Position numbers and translations under genes: made by a program
DNA from: Mycobacterium asiaticum
GTDB lineage: Bacteria > Actinomycetota > Actinomycetes > Mycobacteriales > Mycobacteriaceae
Length of the DNA: 64,000 nucleotides
Assembly (NCBI RefSeq): GCF_001673635.1
Contig: NZ_LZMH01000051.1
Location: forward strand, 1-64,000
Reading direction: 5' to 3'
In this document: piece by piece, positions 13,892 to 23,137 of the stretch
Numbering within the stretch: position 1 is the stretch's first letter
How the letters are laid out: every line of letters begins with the position of its first letter
The notes under the pieces: model-generated
Told to the model about the DNA's origin: nothing
Database searches by the model: none
Seen by the model: only the letters and a program-made list of their open reading frames with translations

Positions 13892-13953
13892 CCGGGCGGC
13901 TACGCAGGCCTGGAACTCATTGCATATGAGCTCTAGCCACTGTAGCCGCCCGG
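13892..13953. promoter_or_regulatory. Perfect 12-bp inverted repeat in the sahH leader
   Basis: CCGGGCGGCTAC at 13892-13903 is repeated inverted at 13942-13953 with a 38-nt spacer. The spacer contains a smaller symmetric element, CTCAT-TGCAT-ATGAG, so the RNA could form a two-tier hairpin. It lies between the tetR stop (13992) and the sahH start, about 36 nt before the chosen ATG. It may be a terminator of the alkB operon or a leader structure of sahH. It does not resemble the SAH riboswitch consensus as I know it. Confidence 0.5.
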
Positions 13954-13991
13954 TGGTAAACCCCTGAACGGAGCCGAAGGTCAGAGGACCG

Positions 13992-14642
13992 TCAGGATTC
14001 GAAGTTGACGCCGTGACGCTCCGCGAATGGTGTCATCAACCTGGCCAGATCCGCGGCGACGTCATGGTCGGCCTCGGGCGGCATGGACACGTAACTCAGG
14101 CACAACCGCACGATCGCCCGGGACAGGACATTGGCGTCGTCGTCGCTGGTGGCCAACCAGGTCTGGGTGAACGCCGTCGCCAGCCGCTCGGACGCCCGGG
14201 TGATGATGGGCGCGCTGTCGGTGGTGATGAGTTGCAGCAGGTCGGGCTTGGCGACCCCGGTCAACAGCGAGATCACCAGCGGGTCGGCGGCCGTCTCGGC
14301 GAAGAACGAGCGGAACCCCTGCAGGAACGACTCGTAGATCTTGCCGATGTTGGCGTCAAGCGCGGACTTCACGGTGTCGACCAGGCGGTCGGCCAGCCGC
14401 AGGGCGTAACCCTGCGCCAGGCCCTGACGCGAACCGAACTCGTTGTAGATGGTCTGCCGGCTGATGCCGGCGGCCCGGGCCACATCCGAGAGCGTGATGG
14501 CGGACCAGTCGCGGGTGAGCAGAAGATCCCGCATCGCGTCCAGCACCGAATCACGCAGTAGGGCTCGCGACGCTTCGGCGTACGGAATCCGCTTCACAGG
14601 CGCGACGATATCTGTTTTCGTGGCGATGTTGGTGCCGATCAC
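13992..14642 (-). CDS. TetR-family regulator of the alkane hydroxylase operon (Rv3249c type)
   Basis: DNA-binding repressor with an N-terminal helix-turn-helix ([27 protein letters not shown], about residues 42-65) and an alpha-helical ligand-binding domain. Homologues downstream of alkB-rubA-rubB repress that operon and are relieved by fatty acyl ligands (established for related AlkX proteins). The longer open frame runs back into rubB in another reading frame; the GTG at 14640-14642 overlaps the rubB TGA by 4 nt (GTGA) and gives 216 aa, as expected for Rv3249c-like proteins. Coupled translation with rubB is likely. Confidence 0.92.
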   Translation of the reverse strand: MIGTNIATKTDIVAPVKRIPYAEASRALLRDSVLDAMRDLLLTRDWSAITLSDVARAAGISRQTIYNEFGSRQGLAQGYALRLADRLVDTVKSALDANIGKIYESFLQGFRSFFAETAADPLVISLLTGVAKPDLLQLITTDSAPIITRASERLATAFTQTWLATSDDDANVLSRAIVRLCLSYVSMPPEADHDVAADLARLMTPFAERHGVNFES

Positions 14643-14821
14643 GACCGCGCCACCTCGACCATCACGAAGTCGGACTTGGCGGCGCCGCAGTCCGGGCAGC
14701 TCCAGTCCTCGGGGATGTCGTCCCACCGGGTGCCGGGCTCGATGCCGTCTTCCGGCCAGCCCAGCGCCTCGTCGTACTCGAAACCGCATTGCACGCACTG
14801 GTACAGCTTGTAGTCGTTCAT
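14639..14821 (-). CDS. rubB: Rubredoxin RubB
   Basis: Small electron carrier with one iron bound by four cysteines, passing electrons from rubredoxin reductase to AlkB. The two ligand pairs are CVQCG and CPDCGA in a 60-aa protein with the conserved [20 protein letters not shown] core of AlkG2-type rubredoxins. It sits 12 bp after rubA and overlaps the tetR start by 4 nt. Confidence 0.95.
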   Translation of the reverse strand: MNDYKLYQCVQCGFEYDEALGWPEDGIEPGTRWDDIPEDWSCPDCGAAKSDFVMVEVARS

Positions 14822-14833
14822 GGTGGTGTGCTC

Positions 14834-15013
14834 CTAACCTTTCTGGACGGGTTCGAAATCGGGCTTCTCGCGGACGGCGCAGTCCGGACAACACCAGTCA
14901 TCGGGGATCTGGTCCCAGCCGGTACCGGCTGGAAAACCTTCTCGGGCATCGCCTTTGGTCTCGTCGTAGGTGTAGTCACAGACGGGACACCTGTAGCTGG
15001 TGGAAGCCGTCAT
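14834..15013 (-). CDS. rubA: Rubredoxin RubA
   Basis: Second rubredoxin of the alkane hydroxylase chain, 59 aa, iron ligands CPVCDY and CPDCAV. The ATG at 15011-15013 overlaps the alkB stop (ATGA), which fixes the start; the open frame upstream is a shadow of alkB. AlkG1 and AlkG2 types often occur together, and only AlkG2 types are usually competent for alkane hydroxylation. Here the RubA/RubB pair has the common actinobacterial arrangement. Confidence 0.94.
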   Translation of the reverse strand: MTASTSYRCPVCDYTYDETKGDAREGFPAGTGWDQIPDDWCCPDCAVREKPDFEPVQKG

Positions 15014-16266
15014 GCCGCGATCTCCTTCGGGGCGGCGTACTTGGCCAGCAGCTTCTCCCGCAGCCGCGGCTGCAGGTTCACCCGGGTGATGTCGCCGTCG
15101 TAGTGCTCGAGCACCCGGTGGTCCATCACCTTGCGCCACAGCGGCGGCAAGTAGGTCAGCGAGATCATCGACGCGTAGCCGCTGGGCAGGTTCGGCGCAC
15201 CTTCCATGCTGCGCAGCGTCTGGTAACGCCGGGTCGGGTTGGCGTGGTGGTCGCTGTGCCGCTGCAGGTGGTACAGGAACAGGTTGGTGACGATGTGGTC
15301 GGAGTTCCAGCTGTGCACCGGGGCGCAGCGCTCGTAGCGCCCGTTCGCCTTCTTCTCACGCAGCAGCCCGTAGTGCTCGAGGTAGTTGACCGCCTCGAGC
15401 AGGCTGAAGCCGAATACCGCCTGGATGATCACGAACGGGATCAGGCCCACACCGAAGACGGCGATCAGCACGCCCCACAGCACCGCTGACATCGCCCACG
15501 CGTTCAGCACGTCGTTGGTGAGGTAGGTGCGGGGGTCCCACGGGCTGCGGCCCAACCGGCGGATGCGCTGTGCCTCGAGGTGGACCGAGGAGCGTGCGCT
15601 GCCGATGACACTGCGCGGCAGGAATTCCCAGAAGGTCTCGCCGAACCGGGCCGACGCGGGGTCCTCGGGAGTGGAGACGCGCACGTGGTGGCCGCGGTTG
15701 TGCTCGATGTAGAAGTGGCCGTAGCAGGTCTGCGCCAGGGTGATCTTGGATAGCCAGCGTTCCAGGGAGTCCTTCTTGTGCCCCATCTCGTGCGCGGTGT
15801 TGATGCCGACGCCGCCGAGCACGCCGACTGAGAGGGCCAGACCGATCTTGCCCAGCCAGCCCAGTCCGCCGCCGGCGGGGAAGCCGAGCCAGCTCAGGTT
15901 GGACGCGGTGAACAGGTAGGCGCCCAGGATCACGCTGGCGTACTGGAACGGGATGTAGATGTAGGTGCAGTAGCGGTAGTACTTGTCGTTCTCCAGCCGC
16001 TCCATCACCTCGTCCGGCGGGTTCTGCCCGTCCGGCCCGAAGCGCAGGTCCAGCAGCGGCAACAGGATGTAGACCAGGATCGGGCCCACCCACAGCGGAA
16101 CTTGCGCTGCGGTGTGCCAGCCGAGCTGGTTGATGCCCCAGATGATCGGCAGCATCACGAAGAGCGCCGTCGGGGCGATCAGGCCCATCAGCCATAGGTA
16201 GCGCTTCTTGTCGCGCCACTCGGATGCGGCGACGCCCGCGTTGTCGGGACTGATTTGTGTGGTCAT
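15010..16266 (-). CDS. alkB: Transmembrane alkane 1-monooxygenase AlkB
   Basis: Integral-membrane di-iron oxygenase that hydroxylates the terminal carbon of medium-chain alkanes using electrons from rubredoxin. Histidine boxes are intact: HEMGH at residues 159-163, HNRGHH at 189-194, and LQRHSDHHA with HSDHH at 337-341; several hydrophobic helices fill residues 25-140 and 240-290. The 418-aa length is normal. The start ATG has AAGGAGGT 7 nt upstream. First gene of the alkB-rubA-rubB-tetR operon; palindromes at 16284-16294 and 16330-16341 flank its promoter region. Confidence 0.97.
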   Translation of the reverse strand: MTTQISPDNAGVAASEWRDKKRYLWLMGLIAPTALFVMLPIIWGINQLGWHTAAQVPLWVGPILVYILLPLLDLRFGPDGQNPPDEVMERLENDKYYRYCTYIYIPFQYASVILGAYLFTASNLSWLGFPAGGGLGWLGKIGLALSVGVLGGVGINTAHEMGHKKDSLERWLSKITLAQTCYGHFYIEHNRGHHVRVSTPEDPASARFGETFWEFLPRSVIGSARSSVHLEAQRIRRLGRSPWDPRTYLTNDVLNAWAMSAVLWGVLIAVFGVGLIPFVIIQAVFGFSLLEAVNYLEHYGLLREKKANGRYERCAPVHSWNSDHIVTNLFLYHLQRHSDHHANPTRRYQTLRSMEGAPNLPSGYASMISLTYLPPLWRKVMDHRVLEHYDGDITRVNLQPRLREKLLAKYAAPKEIAA

Positions 16267-16283
16267 ACGCCAAACCTCCTTGT

Positions 16284-16341
16284 GTGAGTCTCACCACTTG
16301 AGGTTGGACAATACCGAGGTTTCCGTCTCGTGTCTAGACAC
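16284..16341. promoter_or_regulatory. alkB promoter region with two palindromes
   Basis: GTGTCTAGACAC (16330-16341) is a perfect 12-bp palindrome and GTGAG-T-CTCAC (16284-16294) a shorter one, both upstream of alkB. Read toward alkB, TATTGT between them is a plausible -10. These are candidate operators for the TetR protein encoded at the end of the operon. The binding assignment is inference. Confidence 0.4.
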
Positions 16342-16386
16342 AGAGCGTAGTTTTGTAAACCAGGTATTCAAATGTGCAGGTTATGT

Positions 16387-17877
16387 CTACTCGACGGCGG
16401 CATCCTTGCTCGTGTCCGCCCGCTGACCCTGCACCGAGTGCCGGCGGCCGTAGCCGACGTAGATCGCGATACCGATCAGCAGCCAGACGCCGAACCGGAC
16501 CCAGGTCAGGGCGGTGAGGTTGAGCATCAGCCACAGGCACGCAAGCACCGAGGCGATCGGAAGCAATGGGACCCAGGGGGCTTTGAAGCCGCGCTCGAGG
16601 TCCGGACGCGTCCGGCGCAGCACGATGACGCCGGCGGAGACCAGGACGAACGCGAACAGCGTGCCGACGTTCACCATCTCTTCGAGCTTGGTGATCGGGA
16701 ACACCGACGCGGTGGCGGCGATCGCCACCGCGACCAGCACGGTGATCCGCACCGGGGTGCCGCGCGAACCGGTCTTGGCCAGTCCACGGGGCAACAGGCC
16801 GTCGCGCGCCATCGCGAACAGCACCCGGCACTGCCCGAGCATCAGCACCATCACCACCGTGGTCAGACCGGCCAGCGCGCCGATGGAAATGATGCCGCTG
16901 GCCCAGTCGATTCCGTTCGCCTTGAACGCGGTGGCCAGGTTGGCCTGGTGCCCGCCCGGCCTGCTGCGCAGCTCGGTGTAGGACACCATCCCCGACAGCA
17001 CCACCGCCACCGCGACGTAGAGGACGGTGACCACCCCGAGTGAGGCCAGGATGCCGCGCGGCACGTCGCGTTGCGGGTTCTTGGTCTCTTCGGCCATGGT
17101 CGCCACGATGTCGAATCCGATGAACGCGAAGAACACGATCGAGGCCCCCGCCAGCACGCCGTACCAGCCGTAATTGCTGCCCCCGGCCCCGGTCAGCAGG
17201 GACAACACGGACTGGTCGAGGCCTCCCCCGCCCTGGTGTTCGGCTTCGGGCTTGGGGATGAACGGCGTGTAGTTCTCGGCCCTGATGTAGAAGGCACCGA
17301 CGACGACGACCAGGATCACCACTGACACCTTGATGGCGGTGACCACCGCGGAAAACCGTGACGACAGCTTGGTGCCCAGCGCACATAACGTGGCGACCAG
17401 CGTGACGATGAGCAGCGCCCCCCAGTCCAGGTTGACCGCGCCCAGATGCGCCGTGCCGCCGCCGAAACCGAACACGGTACCGAGATAGCTGGACCAGCCC
17501 TTGGCCACCACGGCGGCACCGATGGCCAGTTCCAGGACCAGATTCCAGCCGATGATCCAGGCCAGGAACTCGCCGAAGGTGGCGTAGGAGAAGGTGTAGG
17601 CGCTGCCGGCCACCGGCAGCGTGGAGGCGAATTCCGCGTAGCACAGCGCCGCCAGCGCACAGGTGCCCGCGGCGATCAGAAACGAGATCCAGATGGCCGG
17701 CCCGGTGATGTCGCCGGTGGTGGACGCGGTGACGGTGAAAATGCCCGCGCCGATCACCACCGAGACACCGAAGACCACCAGGTCCAGCCAGGTGAGGTCC
17801 TTGCGGAGCCGGGTGGTCGGCTCGTCGGTGTCGGCGATCGATTGCTCGACCGACTTCGTGCGCCATCGATCGGCCAC
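16387..17877 (-). CDS. APC-superfamily amino-acid permease (cationic amino-acid transporter type, Rv3253c)
   Basis: Cytoplasmic-membrane transporter with about 12-14 hydrophobic segments starting at residue 33 (LVVFGVSVVIGAGIF, the helix-1 signature with the unwound GAG motif). The overall length of 496 aa and the phrases AYTFSYATFGEFLAWIIGWNL and FFAFIGFDIVATMAEETKNPQRDVP are typical of the CAT subgroup, which imports arginine, lysine or ornithine. The substrate is not determinable from sequence. It starts at GTG 17875-17877 and is divergent from the flavoprotein gene with 63 bp between them. Confidence 0.93.
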   Translation of the reverse strand: MADRWRTKSVEQSIADTDEPTTRLRKDLTWLDLVVFGVSVVIGAGIFTVTASTTGDITGPAIWISFLIAAGTCALAALCYAEFASTLPVAGSAYTFSYATFGEFLAWIIGWNLVLELAIGAAVVAKGWSSYLGTVFGFGGGTAHLGAVNLDWGALLIVTLVATLCALGTKLSSRFSAVVTAIKVSVVILVVVVGAFYIRAENYTPFIPKPEAEHQGGGGLDQSVLSLLTGAGGSNYGWYGVLAGASIVFFAFIGFDIVATMAEETKNPQRDVPRGILASLGVVTVLYVAVAVVLSGMVSYTELRSRPGGHQANLATAFKANGIDWASGIISIGALAGLTTVVMVLMLGQCRVLFAMARDGLLPRGLAKTGSRGTPVRITVLVAVAIAATASVFPITKLEEMVNVGTLFAFVLVSAGVIVLRRTRPDLERGFKAPWVPLLPIASVLACLWLMLNLTALTWVRFGVWLLIGIAIYVGYGRRHSVQGQRADTSKDAAVE

Positions 17878-17940
17878 TTTTCAGCCCCCTCCGTCGCGCC
17901 ACTTCGCTGTGCACCGCACAGTACTGGGTACCCTGCGAAA

Positions 17941-19356
17941 ATGGTGGGGAGCGTAGGGAACAAAGATCATGCGGTAGTCATCGGCGCGAGCATCGCCGGA
18001 TTGTGTGCCGCGCGGGTGTTATCGGACTTCTTCGACCGGGTGACCGTCTACGAGCGAGACGACCTGCCCAGCGAACCGGCCAATCGCGCGACGGTCCCGC
18101 AGGACCGGCATCTGCACATGCTGATGGCGCGCGGGGCCAACGAATTCGAAAGCCACTTCCCCGGTCTGCTCGACGACATGGTGGCCGCGGGTGTGCCGAT
18201 GCTGGAGAACCGGCCGGACTGCATCCACCTCGGAGCCGCCGGGCACGTGCTGGGGACCGGCCACACCCTGCGCGACGAATTCACCGCCTACGTGCCCAGC
18301 CGGCCGCATCTCGAGTGGCAGATCCGGCGCCGGGTGCTCGACATCAACAACGTCGAGATCGTGCAACGCCTGGTGGCCGAGCCGCGCTTCGAGCCGGCGT
18401 TGCAGCGCGTCACCGGTGTGCTGCTGGATCCCGGCACACCCGGCGCCGAGCCCGAATTCGTCGCCGCCGACCTCGTCGTCGACGCCGCCGGCCGGGGCAC
18501 CCGCCTGCCGGTCTGGCTGGAGCAGTGGGGGTATCAGCGCGCGCCGGAGGCAACGGTGGATATCGGCATCCACTACGCCTCCCACCAGTTCCGGATCCCC
18601 GACGGCCTGATCCAGGAGAAGGTCGTTGTCGCGGGCGCGTCGCACGACAAGTCGCTGGGCATGGGCATGCTGCATTACGAGGACCGCACCTGGGTGCTGA
18701 CCACCTTCGGGGTGGCCAACGTCAAGCCCCCGCGGACGTTTCCCGAGATGCTCAAGCTCGTCGAAGAACTGCTGCCACCGCACTTCCACGCGGCTCTGCT
18801 GCAGGCCGAACCGTTCGGCGAACCGGCGTTTCATGCCTTCCCGGTGAGCAGGTGGCGCCGCTACCACAAGGTCGAGCGTTTTCCGGAGGGGATCGTCCCG
18901 TTCGGCGACGCGGTGGTCAGCTTCAACCCGACCTTCGGGCAGGGCATGACGATGACGTCGCTGCAGGCGGGCCATTTGCGGCGCGCGCTGGAGACCATCC
19001 GGGGCGGGCACGAGGGCAGCCTGGCCGCCGAACTCAACCGGCTGACCGCCAAGACCACCTTCCCGGTGTGGATGATGAACGCGATCGGCGACGTCACCTT
19101 CCACCACGCCACCGCCGACCCCGAACCGCGCTGGTGGAAGTCGGCGGGATCGCTGTTCGACCAATTCCTGGGCGCCGCGGAAACGGATCCCGTTCTGGCC
19201 GAATGGTTTTTGCGCCGCTTCTCCCTGCTCGACAGCCTCTACATGATCCCGCCGGCGCGGATCTTCGGCCGCACCATCGCCCACAACATGCGGCTGTGGC
19301 TGGGCGAGCAGAAAGAACGACTCCCGGACCGGCGGACCGTCACAGCCCGACGGTAG
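17941..19356 (+). CDS. FAD-dependent monooxygenase-like flavoprotein (Rv3254 type)
   Basis: Rossmann-fold flavoprotein of 471 aa. The dinucleotide motif GASIAGLCAARVL is at residues 14-26 with acidic end YERD; the second FAD motif GDAVVSFNPTFGQGMTMTS is near residue 320. This arrangement is that of the geranylgeranyl-reductase/PHBH-like monooxygenase group. The substrate is unknown. The start ATG 17941 lacks a clear Shine-Dalgarno, and a GTG one codon later is possible. Its 3' end overlaps the manA stop by 17 bp in convergent orientation. Confidence 0.88.
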   Translation: MVGSVGNKDHAVVIGASIAGLCAARVLSDFFDRVTVYERDDLPSEPANRATVPQDRHLHMLMARGANEFESHFPGLLDDMVAAGVPMLENRPDCIHLGAAGHVLGTGHTLRDEFTAYVPSRPHLEWQIRRRVLDINNVEIVQRLVAEPRFEPALQRVTGVLLDPGTPGAEPEFVAADLVVDAAGRGTRLPVWLEQWGYQRAPEATVDIGIHYASHQFRIPDGLIQEKVVVAGASHDKSLGMGMLHYEDRTWVLTTFGVANVKPPRTFPEMLKLVEELLPPHFHAALLQAEPFGEPAFHAFPVSRWRRYHKVERFPEGIVPFGDAVVSFNPTFGQGMTMTSLQAGHLRRALETIRGGHEGSLAAELNRLTAKTTFPVWMMNAIGDVTFHHATADPEPRWWKSAGSLFDQFLGAAETDPVLAEWFLRRFSLLDSLYMIPPARIFGRTIAHNMRLWLGEQKERLPDRRTVTARR

Positions 19357-20578
19357 CCCGGAACAGCTTGGCCGGCTCCTGCGCGGAGAACCGGATCGGC
19401 CCGTCGTCGGCGCCGACCCACGCAGCCGCGCCCCGGTCCAGGGTGAGCGAACCGGACTTACCGTGCACGGTCAGTGATCCCTCGGCGCACAACAGGATCT
19501 GCGGGCCGTCGTGGCGCGACGAGGCGTCGATCTCGTGACCGAGGTCGTCGTCGGTGAACACCAGGAGCGCCACCGCGAATTCGTCGGCCGGGGTGTCGTA
19601 GAGCAGCTCCAGGCCGTCGCGGTGCACCGGGGCGCGCAGCTGCGATTCGGGGGTGGGCGTGAAGTCCAGCACCCGCAACAGCTCCGGCACGTCGACGTGC
19701 TTGGGCGTGAGGCCGCCGCGTAACACGTTGTCGGAGTTGGCCATTACCTCCAGCGCGAATCCACGCAGGTAGGTGTGCAGGTTGCCGGCCGGCAAAAACA
19801 GCGCCTCGCAGGGCGCCAGCGTGATGCGGTTGAGCAACAACGCCGCCAGCACCCCGGCGTCGCCGGGATAGCGCTCGCCCAACTCCAGCACCGTCTTCAC
19901 CTCGGCGGCGAACTCCGTTGCGCCCGAGCTGATGTACTGAATGGCGCCGTCGAGCACGGCCGGTACCAGTACGTCGATGTCGGGCTGGGGAGCGGTGATC
20001 CAGGTGGTGAACAACGCACGCAGGCCGTCGGCATCGGAGTGGACGCCGGAACCGTCGCCGAGCAGCTCGATGAACGGGTCGAGGTCGGAGACGGCGAGCG
20101 CCTGCAGCAGCTGCTTGGTGCGAGACGCCTGCCGGAAGCCGGCCAGTGCCTCGAACGGCTGCAGGGCCACCAGCAGCTCGGGCTTGTGACTGGTGTCGCG
20201 GTAGTTGCGCACCGGCGAGTTCACCGGAATGCCCATCCGCTCTTCACGCCGATAACCTTCGACCGCCTGCGCGGCGCTCGGGTGAGCCTGCAGGGACAGT
20301 GGCTCATCGGCGGCCAGCACCTTTACCAAGAACGGCAACAGGTCACCGAACCGCTCGCGGGCCGCCGAACCCAGCTGTCCCTCGGGGTCCTCGGCCAGCG
20401 CGGCCAGCAGCGACGTCTCGCCGTCCGGGGTGGCCAACCAGGCTGGGTCGCCGGGGTGCGCCCCGAACCAGAGTTCCGCCTCGGGGTGGGCGGCCGGCAC
20501 CGGTCGCCCGGTGAATTCGGCGATGTCGGTGCGGGATCCCCAGGCGTACGTCCGTAACGCTCCGCGTAGAAGTTCCAC
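19340..20578 (-). CDS. manA: Mannose-6-phosphate isomerase
   Basis: Zinc-dependent type I isomerase interconverting fructose-6-P and mannose-6-P, the entry point to GDP-mannose for lipoarabinomannan, PIMs and mannosylated proteins. Cupin-fold features: LQAHPSAAQA (zinc-ligand segment), HKPELLVALQPFEALAGFR, and AGNLHTYLRGFALEVMANSDNVLRGGLTPKHVD (split across the second ligand motif). The 412-aa length agrees with Rv3255c (408). It is the last gene of a pmmA, SIS-like, manA series, 7 bp after its neighbour. Confidence 0.95.
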   Translation of the reverse strand: MELLRGALRTYAWGSRTDIAEFTGRPVPAAHPEAELWFGAHPGDPAWLATPDGETSLLAALAEDPEGQLGSAARERFGDLLPFLVKVLAADEPLSLQAHPSAAQAVEGYRREERMGIPVNSPVRNYRDTSHKPELLVALQPFEALAGFRQASRTKQLLQALAVSDLDPFIELLGDGSGVHSDADGLRALFTTWITAPQPDIDVLVPAVLDGAIQYISSGATEFAAEVKTVLELGERYPGDAGVLAALLLNRITLAPCEALFLPAGNLHTYLRGFALEVMANSDNVLRGGLTPKHVDVPELLRVLDFTPTPESQLRAPVHRDGLELLYDTPADEFAVALLVFTDDDLGHEIDASSRHDGPQILLCAEGSLTVHGKSGSLTLDRGAAAWVGADDGPIRFSAQEPAKLFRATVGL

Positions 20579-20585
20579 TATCTAA

Positions 20586-21653
20586 CTATCCCCGTGCCAG
20601 TCGCAGGTAAACCGCAGCCATCTCCAGCCGAACGGCCAATACTGCCAGTTGCTGCTCGGCGCGCTGAACCGCGGTCGGCGCCGGAGCCTCCGGGATGTCC
20701 TCCGCCCCTACCAGATACACGTCGTCCAGGCCGGCCACGCGCGCGGCCACCACCGTCCGCTCGGCGGCCAGCGTCAGCGCCAGCACCCGCAACCTGCTCG
20801 GCAACGGGCCGTCGATCTGTTCGTCGTGGAACAGCGCGTCGGTGGGGTCGGCGAAACCACGTGGGCCGTCGCGCAGCGCGGCCACCGCATCGGCCAGACC
20901 GGTGGCGGCGGTGGCATGGTGGGCGACCCGCAGCAGCACCGAGCTGCCGTGCCGCGCCAGCGCCAGCGTCGCCGCACTGTCGCCGGCCAGGGCCACCTGC
21001 GCATCGGACATGCGGGTGGCCAGTGTCTTGGCCGGGTTGGTGAACAGGTCGCGGGCCGCGCTGTTGCGCAGCACCTCGGCGTCCACCTCGTCGGCCAGGG
21101 CAGCCAGGTCGATGCGCAGCTTGGGGTCGACGGTCTGCAGGACGGCCAGCCCGGCGGCCAGATAGCGGCACAAGCCGAACTCGTCGGGCCCCCACAGCCG
21201 CGGACTCAGCACCCCGACGCGGCCTGCGGTGGAATCGCGCAGCGGGCCCTCGTACGGAGCCACCACCACCACCCGCGCCCCGCGGCGTACGCCGGTGGCG
21301 GCCGCCCCGACCAGCGCGGGATCACCGGGATCGTCACCGGCTACCACCATGACATCGAGCGGACCGACCCACGGGGGCGCCTCGGTGACCAGCGCGATCG
21401 GCTCGGCGGCCGCGGTGGCCAACGTCGCTGCGAGCAGCGTGCCCGCGGTCTCGGCGGTGCCGCGTCCGGCCACCCAGATCAGGCTGCGGACCCGATCGGC
21501 ACCGCGCAACGAATCCAGCTCGCCTTCCTCGAGCGCGGCTGCCACGGTGCGTACCTGGGCCCCAGCGCCCGACGCGGCCCGCAGCAGTCCGTCCCGATCG
21601 GCGGCGATCAGGCCGTCGGCGTCCTCGAGGTCCACGGCGCCGATGGCGCTCAC
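20586..21653 (-). CDS. SIS-domain-like protein in the mannose cluster (Rv3256c type)
   Basis: 355-aa protein with the look of a phosphosugar-isomerase/SIS fold: alternating helices and strands with IWVAGRGTAETAGTLLAATLA at about residues 60-80 and ALVTEAPPWVGPLDVMVVAGDDP following. This type, sometimes annotated TobH-like, is always found next to the phosphomannomutase in mycobacteria. The activity is unproven; a mannose-6-phosphate or sugar-phosphate-binding role is inferred from the neighbours. The start GTG (21651-21653) overlaps the pmmA stop (GTGA), indicating coupled translation. Confidence 0.85.
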   Translation of the reverse strand: MSAIGAVDLEDADGLIAADRDGLLRAASGAGAQVRTVAAALEEGELDSLRGADRVRSLIWVAGRGTAETAGTLLAATLATAAAEPIALVTEAPPWVGPLDVMVVAGDDPGDPALVGAAATGVRRGARVVVVAPYEGPLRDSTAGRVGVLSPRLWGPDEFGLCRYLAAGLAVLQTVDPKLRIDLAALADEVDAEVLRNSAARDLFTNPAKTLATRMSDAQVALAGDSAATLALARHGSSVLLRVAHHATAATGLADAVAALRDGPRGFADPTDALFHDEQIDGPLPSRLRVLALTLAAERTVVAARVAGLDDVYLVGAEDIPEAPAPTAVQRAEQQLAVLAVRLEMAAVYLRLARG

Positions 21654-23047
21654 GGGGCGCCTTCGCGGGCAGCCGACTGCGCGGCGATCTCGGCGCTGAC
21701 CTGCTCGACCACCGCGTCCACATCCTCGATGCTGCGCCCCTCCACGTTCAGCCGCAACAACGGCTCGGTGTTGGAGCTGCGGAGGTTGAACCAGCTGTCC
21801 TCACCCAGGTCCACCGTCACCCCGTCCAGGTGATCGATGGACTGGATCCGGCCGGCGAACGCCTTCAGGACGGCGTCCACACAAGCCGGTGCGTCGGCGA
21901 CGGTGAAGTTGATTTCACCGGAGGATTCATAGCGCTGGTAGTCGGCGGTCAGCTCGGACAGCGGCCGGTGCTGCTCGCCGAGCGCCGCCAGCACGTACAG
22001 CGCCGCCAGCATGCCGGAGTCCGCTCCCCAGAAGTCGCGGAAGTAGTAGTGCGCGGAATGTTCCCCGCCGAAGATCGCACCGGTCTCGGCCATCAACGCC
22101 TTGATATAGGAGTGCCCGACGCGGGAGCGCAGTGGCGTGCCGCCGCGCTCGACGACCAGCTCGGGCACCGCGCGGGAGGTGATCACGTTGTGGATCACCG
22201 TGGCGCCGATCTCGCGGCCGAGCTCACGGGCCGCCACCAGGCTGGTCACCGTCGACGGCGCGACCGGCTCGCCGCGCTCGTCGACCACGAAGCACCGGTC
22301 GGCGTCGCCGTCGAAGGCGAGCCCGATGTCCGCGCCGGTCTGCCGCACATAGTTCTGCAGATCCACCAGGTTCGCCGGGTCCAGCGGGTTGGCCTCGTGA
22401 TTGGGGAAGGAGCCGTCCAGCTCGAAGTACAAGGGCAGCAACGTGATCGAGTCGATGGCACCCAGCACGGCCGGCGTGGTGTGACCGGCCATGCCGTTGC
22501 CGGCATCCACCGCCACGCGCAGCGGACGCAGGCCGGCGGTCTTCACCAGCGAACGCAGGAACTCGCCGTAATCGGCCAGCACATCTTTGTCGGTGACGGC
22601 TCCACGCGGCCCGTCGTGCGGCGGGACACCGGCGATCAGGTCCTCACTGATCGCGGCCAGCCCGGTCTCCTTGCCGACCGGAAGCGCTGAAGCGCGGCAC
22701 AGCTTGATGCCGTTGTAGGCCGCCGGATTGTGACTGGCGGTGAACATCGCGCCGGGGCAATTGAGCAGTCCGGAAGCGAAATACAGTTGGTCGGTGGATG
22801 CCAGACCGATGCGCACCACGTCCAGTCCCTGGGCGGTGACCCCGTCGGCGAAGGCGGCGGCCAGTGCCGGCGAACTGTCGCGCATGTCGTGGCCGATGAC
22901 CACCTGGCCGGCTCCCTCGCCGCGCATCGACCGTGCGAAGGCGGCGCCGACGTCGCCGACGAAGGCCTCGTTGATCTGTTCGCCTACCAGTCCACGCACG
23001 TCATAGGCCTTGATGACACTGTGCACAGCCTCCGCGGGCCACGACAT
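21650..23047 (-). CDS. pmmA: Phosphomannomutase (Rv3257c type)
   Basis: Converts mannose-6-P to mannose-1-P for GDP-mannose synthesis. Alpha-D-phosphohexomutase family: phosphoserine loop TASHNPAAYNG with S105, metal loop DGDADR at 246-251, sugar-binding GGEHSAH, and the C-terminal phosphate loop RSSNTEPLLRLNVE. The 465-aa length equals that of Rv3257c, which was also named manB in older work. First of the three-gene mannose series. Confidence 0.96.
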   Translation of the reverse strand: MSWPAEAVHSVIKAYDVRGLVGEQINEAFVGDVGAAFARSMRGEGAGQVVIGHDMRDSSPALAAAFADGVTAQGLDVVRIGLASTDQLYFASGLLNCPGAMFTASHNPAAYNGIKLCRASALPVGKETGLAAISEDLIAGVPPHDGPRGAVTDKDVLADYGEFLRSLVKTAGLRPLRVAVDAGNGMAGHTTPAVLGAIDSITLLPLYFELDGSFPNHEANPLDPANLVDLQNYVRQTGADIGLAFDGDADRCFVVDERGEPVAPSTVTSLVAARELGREIGATVIHNVITSRAVPELVVERGGTPLRSRVGHSYIKALMAETGAIFGGEHSAHYYFRDFWGADSGMLAALYVLAALGEQHRPLSELTADYQRYESSGEINFTVADAPACVDAVLKAFAGRIQSIDHLDGVTVDLGEDSWFNLRSSNTEPLLRLNVEGRSIEDVDAVVEQVSAEIAAQSAAREGAP

Positions 23048-23137
23048 TCTGCGGTGCTCCTGACGACCTGGAACTCTTCGACTCTTTCGCCGCCAGCCTA
23101 TCGGCCCGACGGAGTCGCAGACCCCAACGGTCGGGAA

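Noticed and set aside
13868..13991. SAH riboswitch upstream of sahH
   Set aside because: The conserved core of the known SAH riboswitch is not visible; only a symmetric stem is present, so it is reported as an unassigned element.
17446..17940. N-terminal extension of the Rv3254-type flavoprotein
   Set aside because: It lies opposite the permease gene and lacks conservation; the dinucleotide fold begins shortly after ATG 17941.
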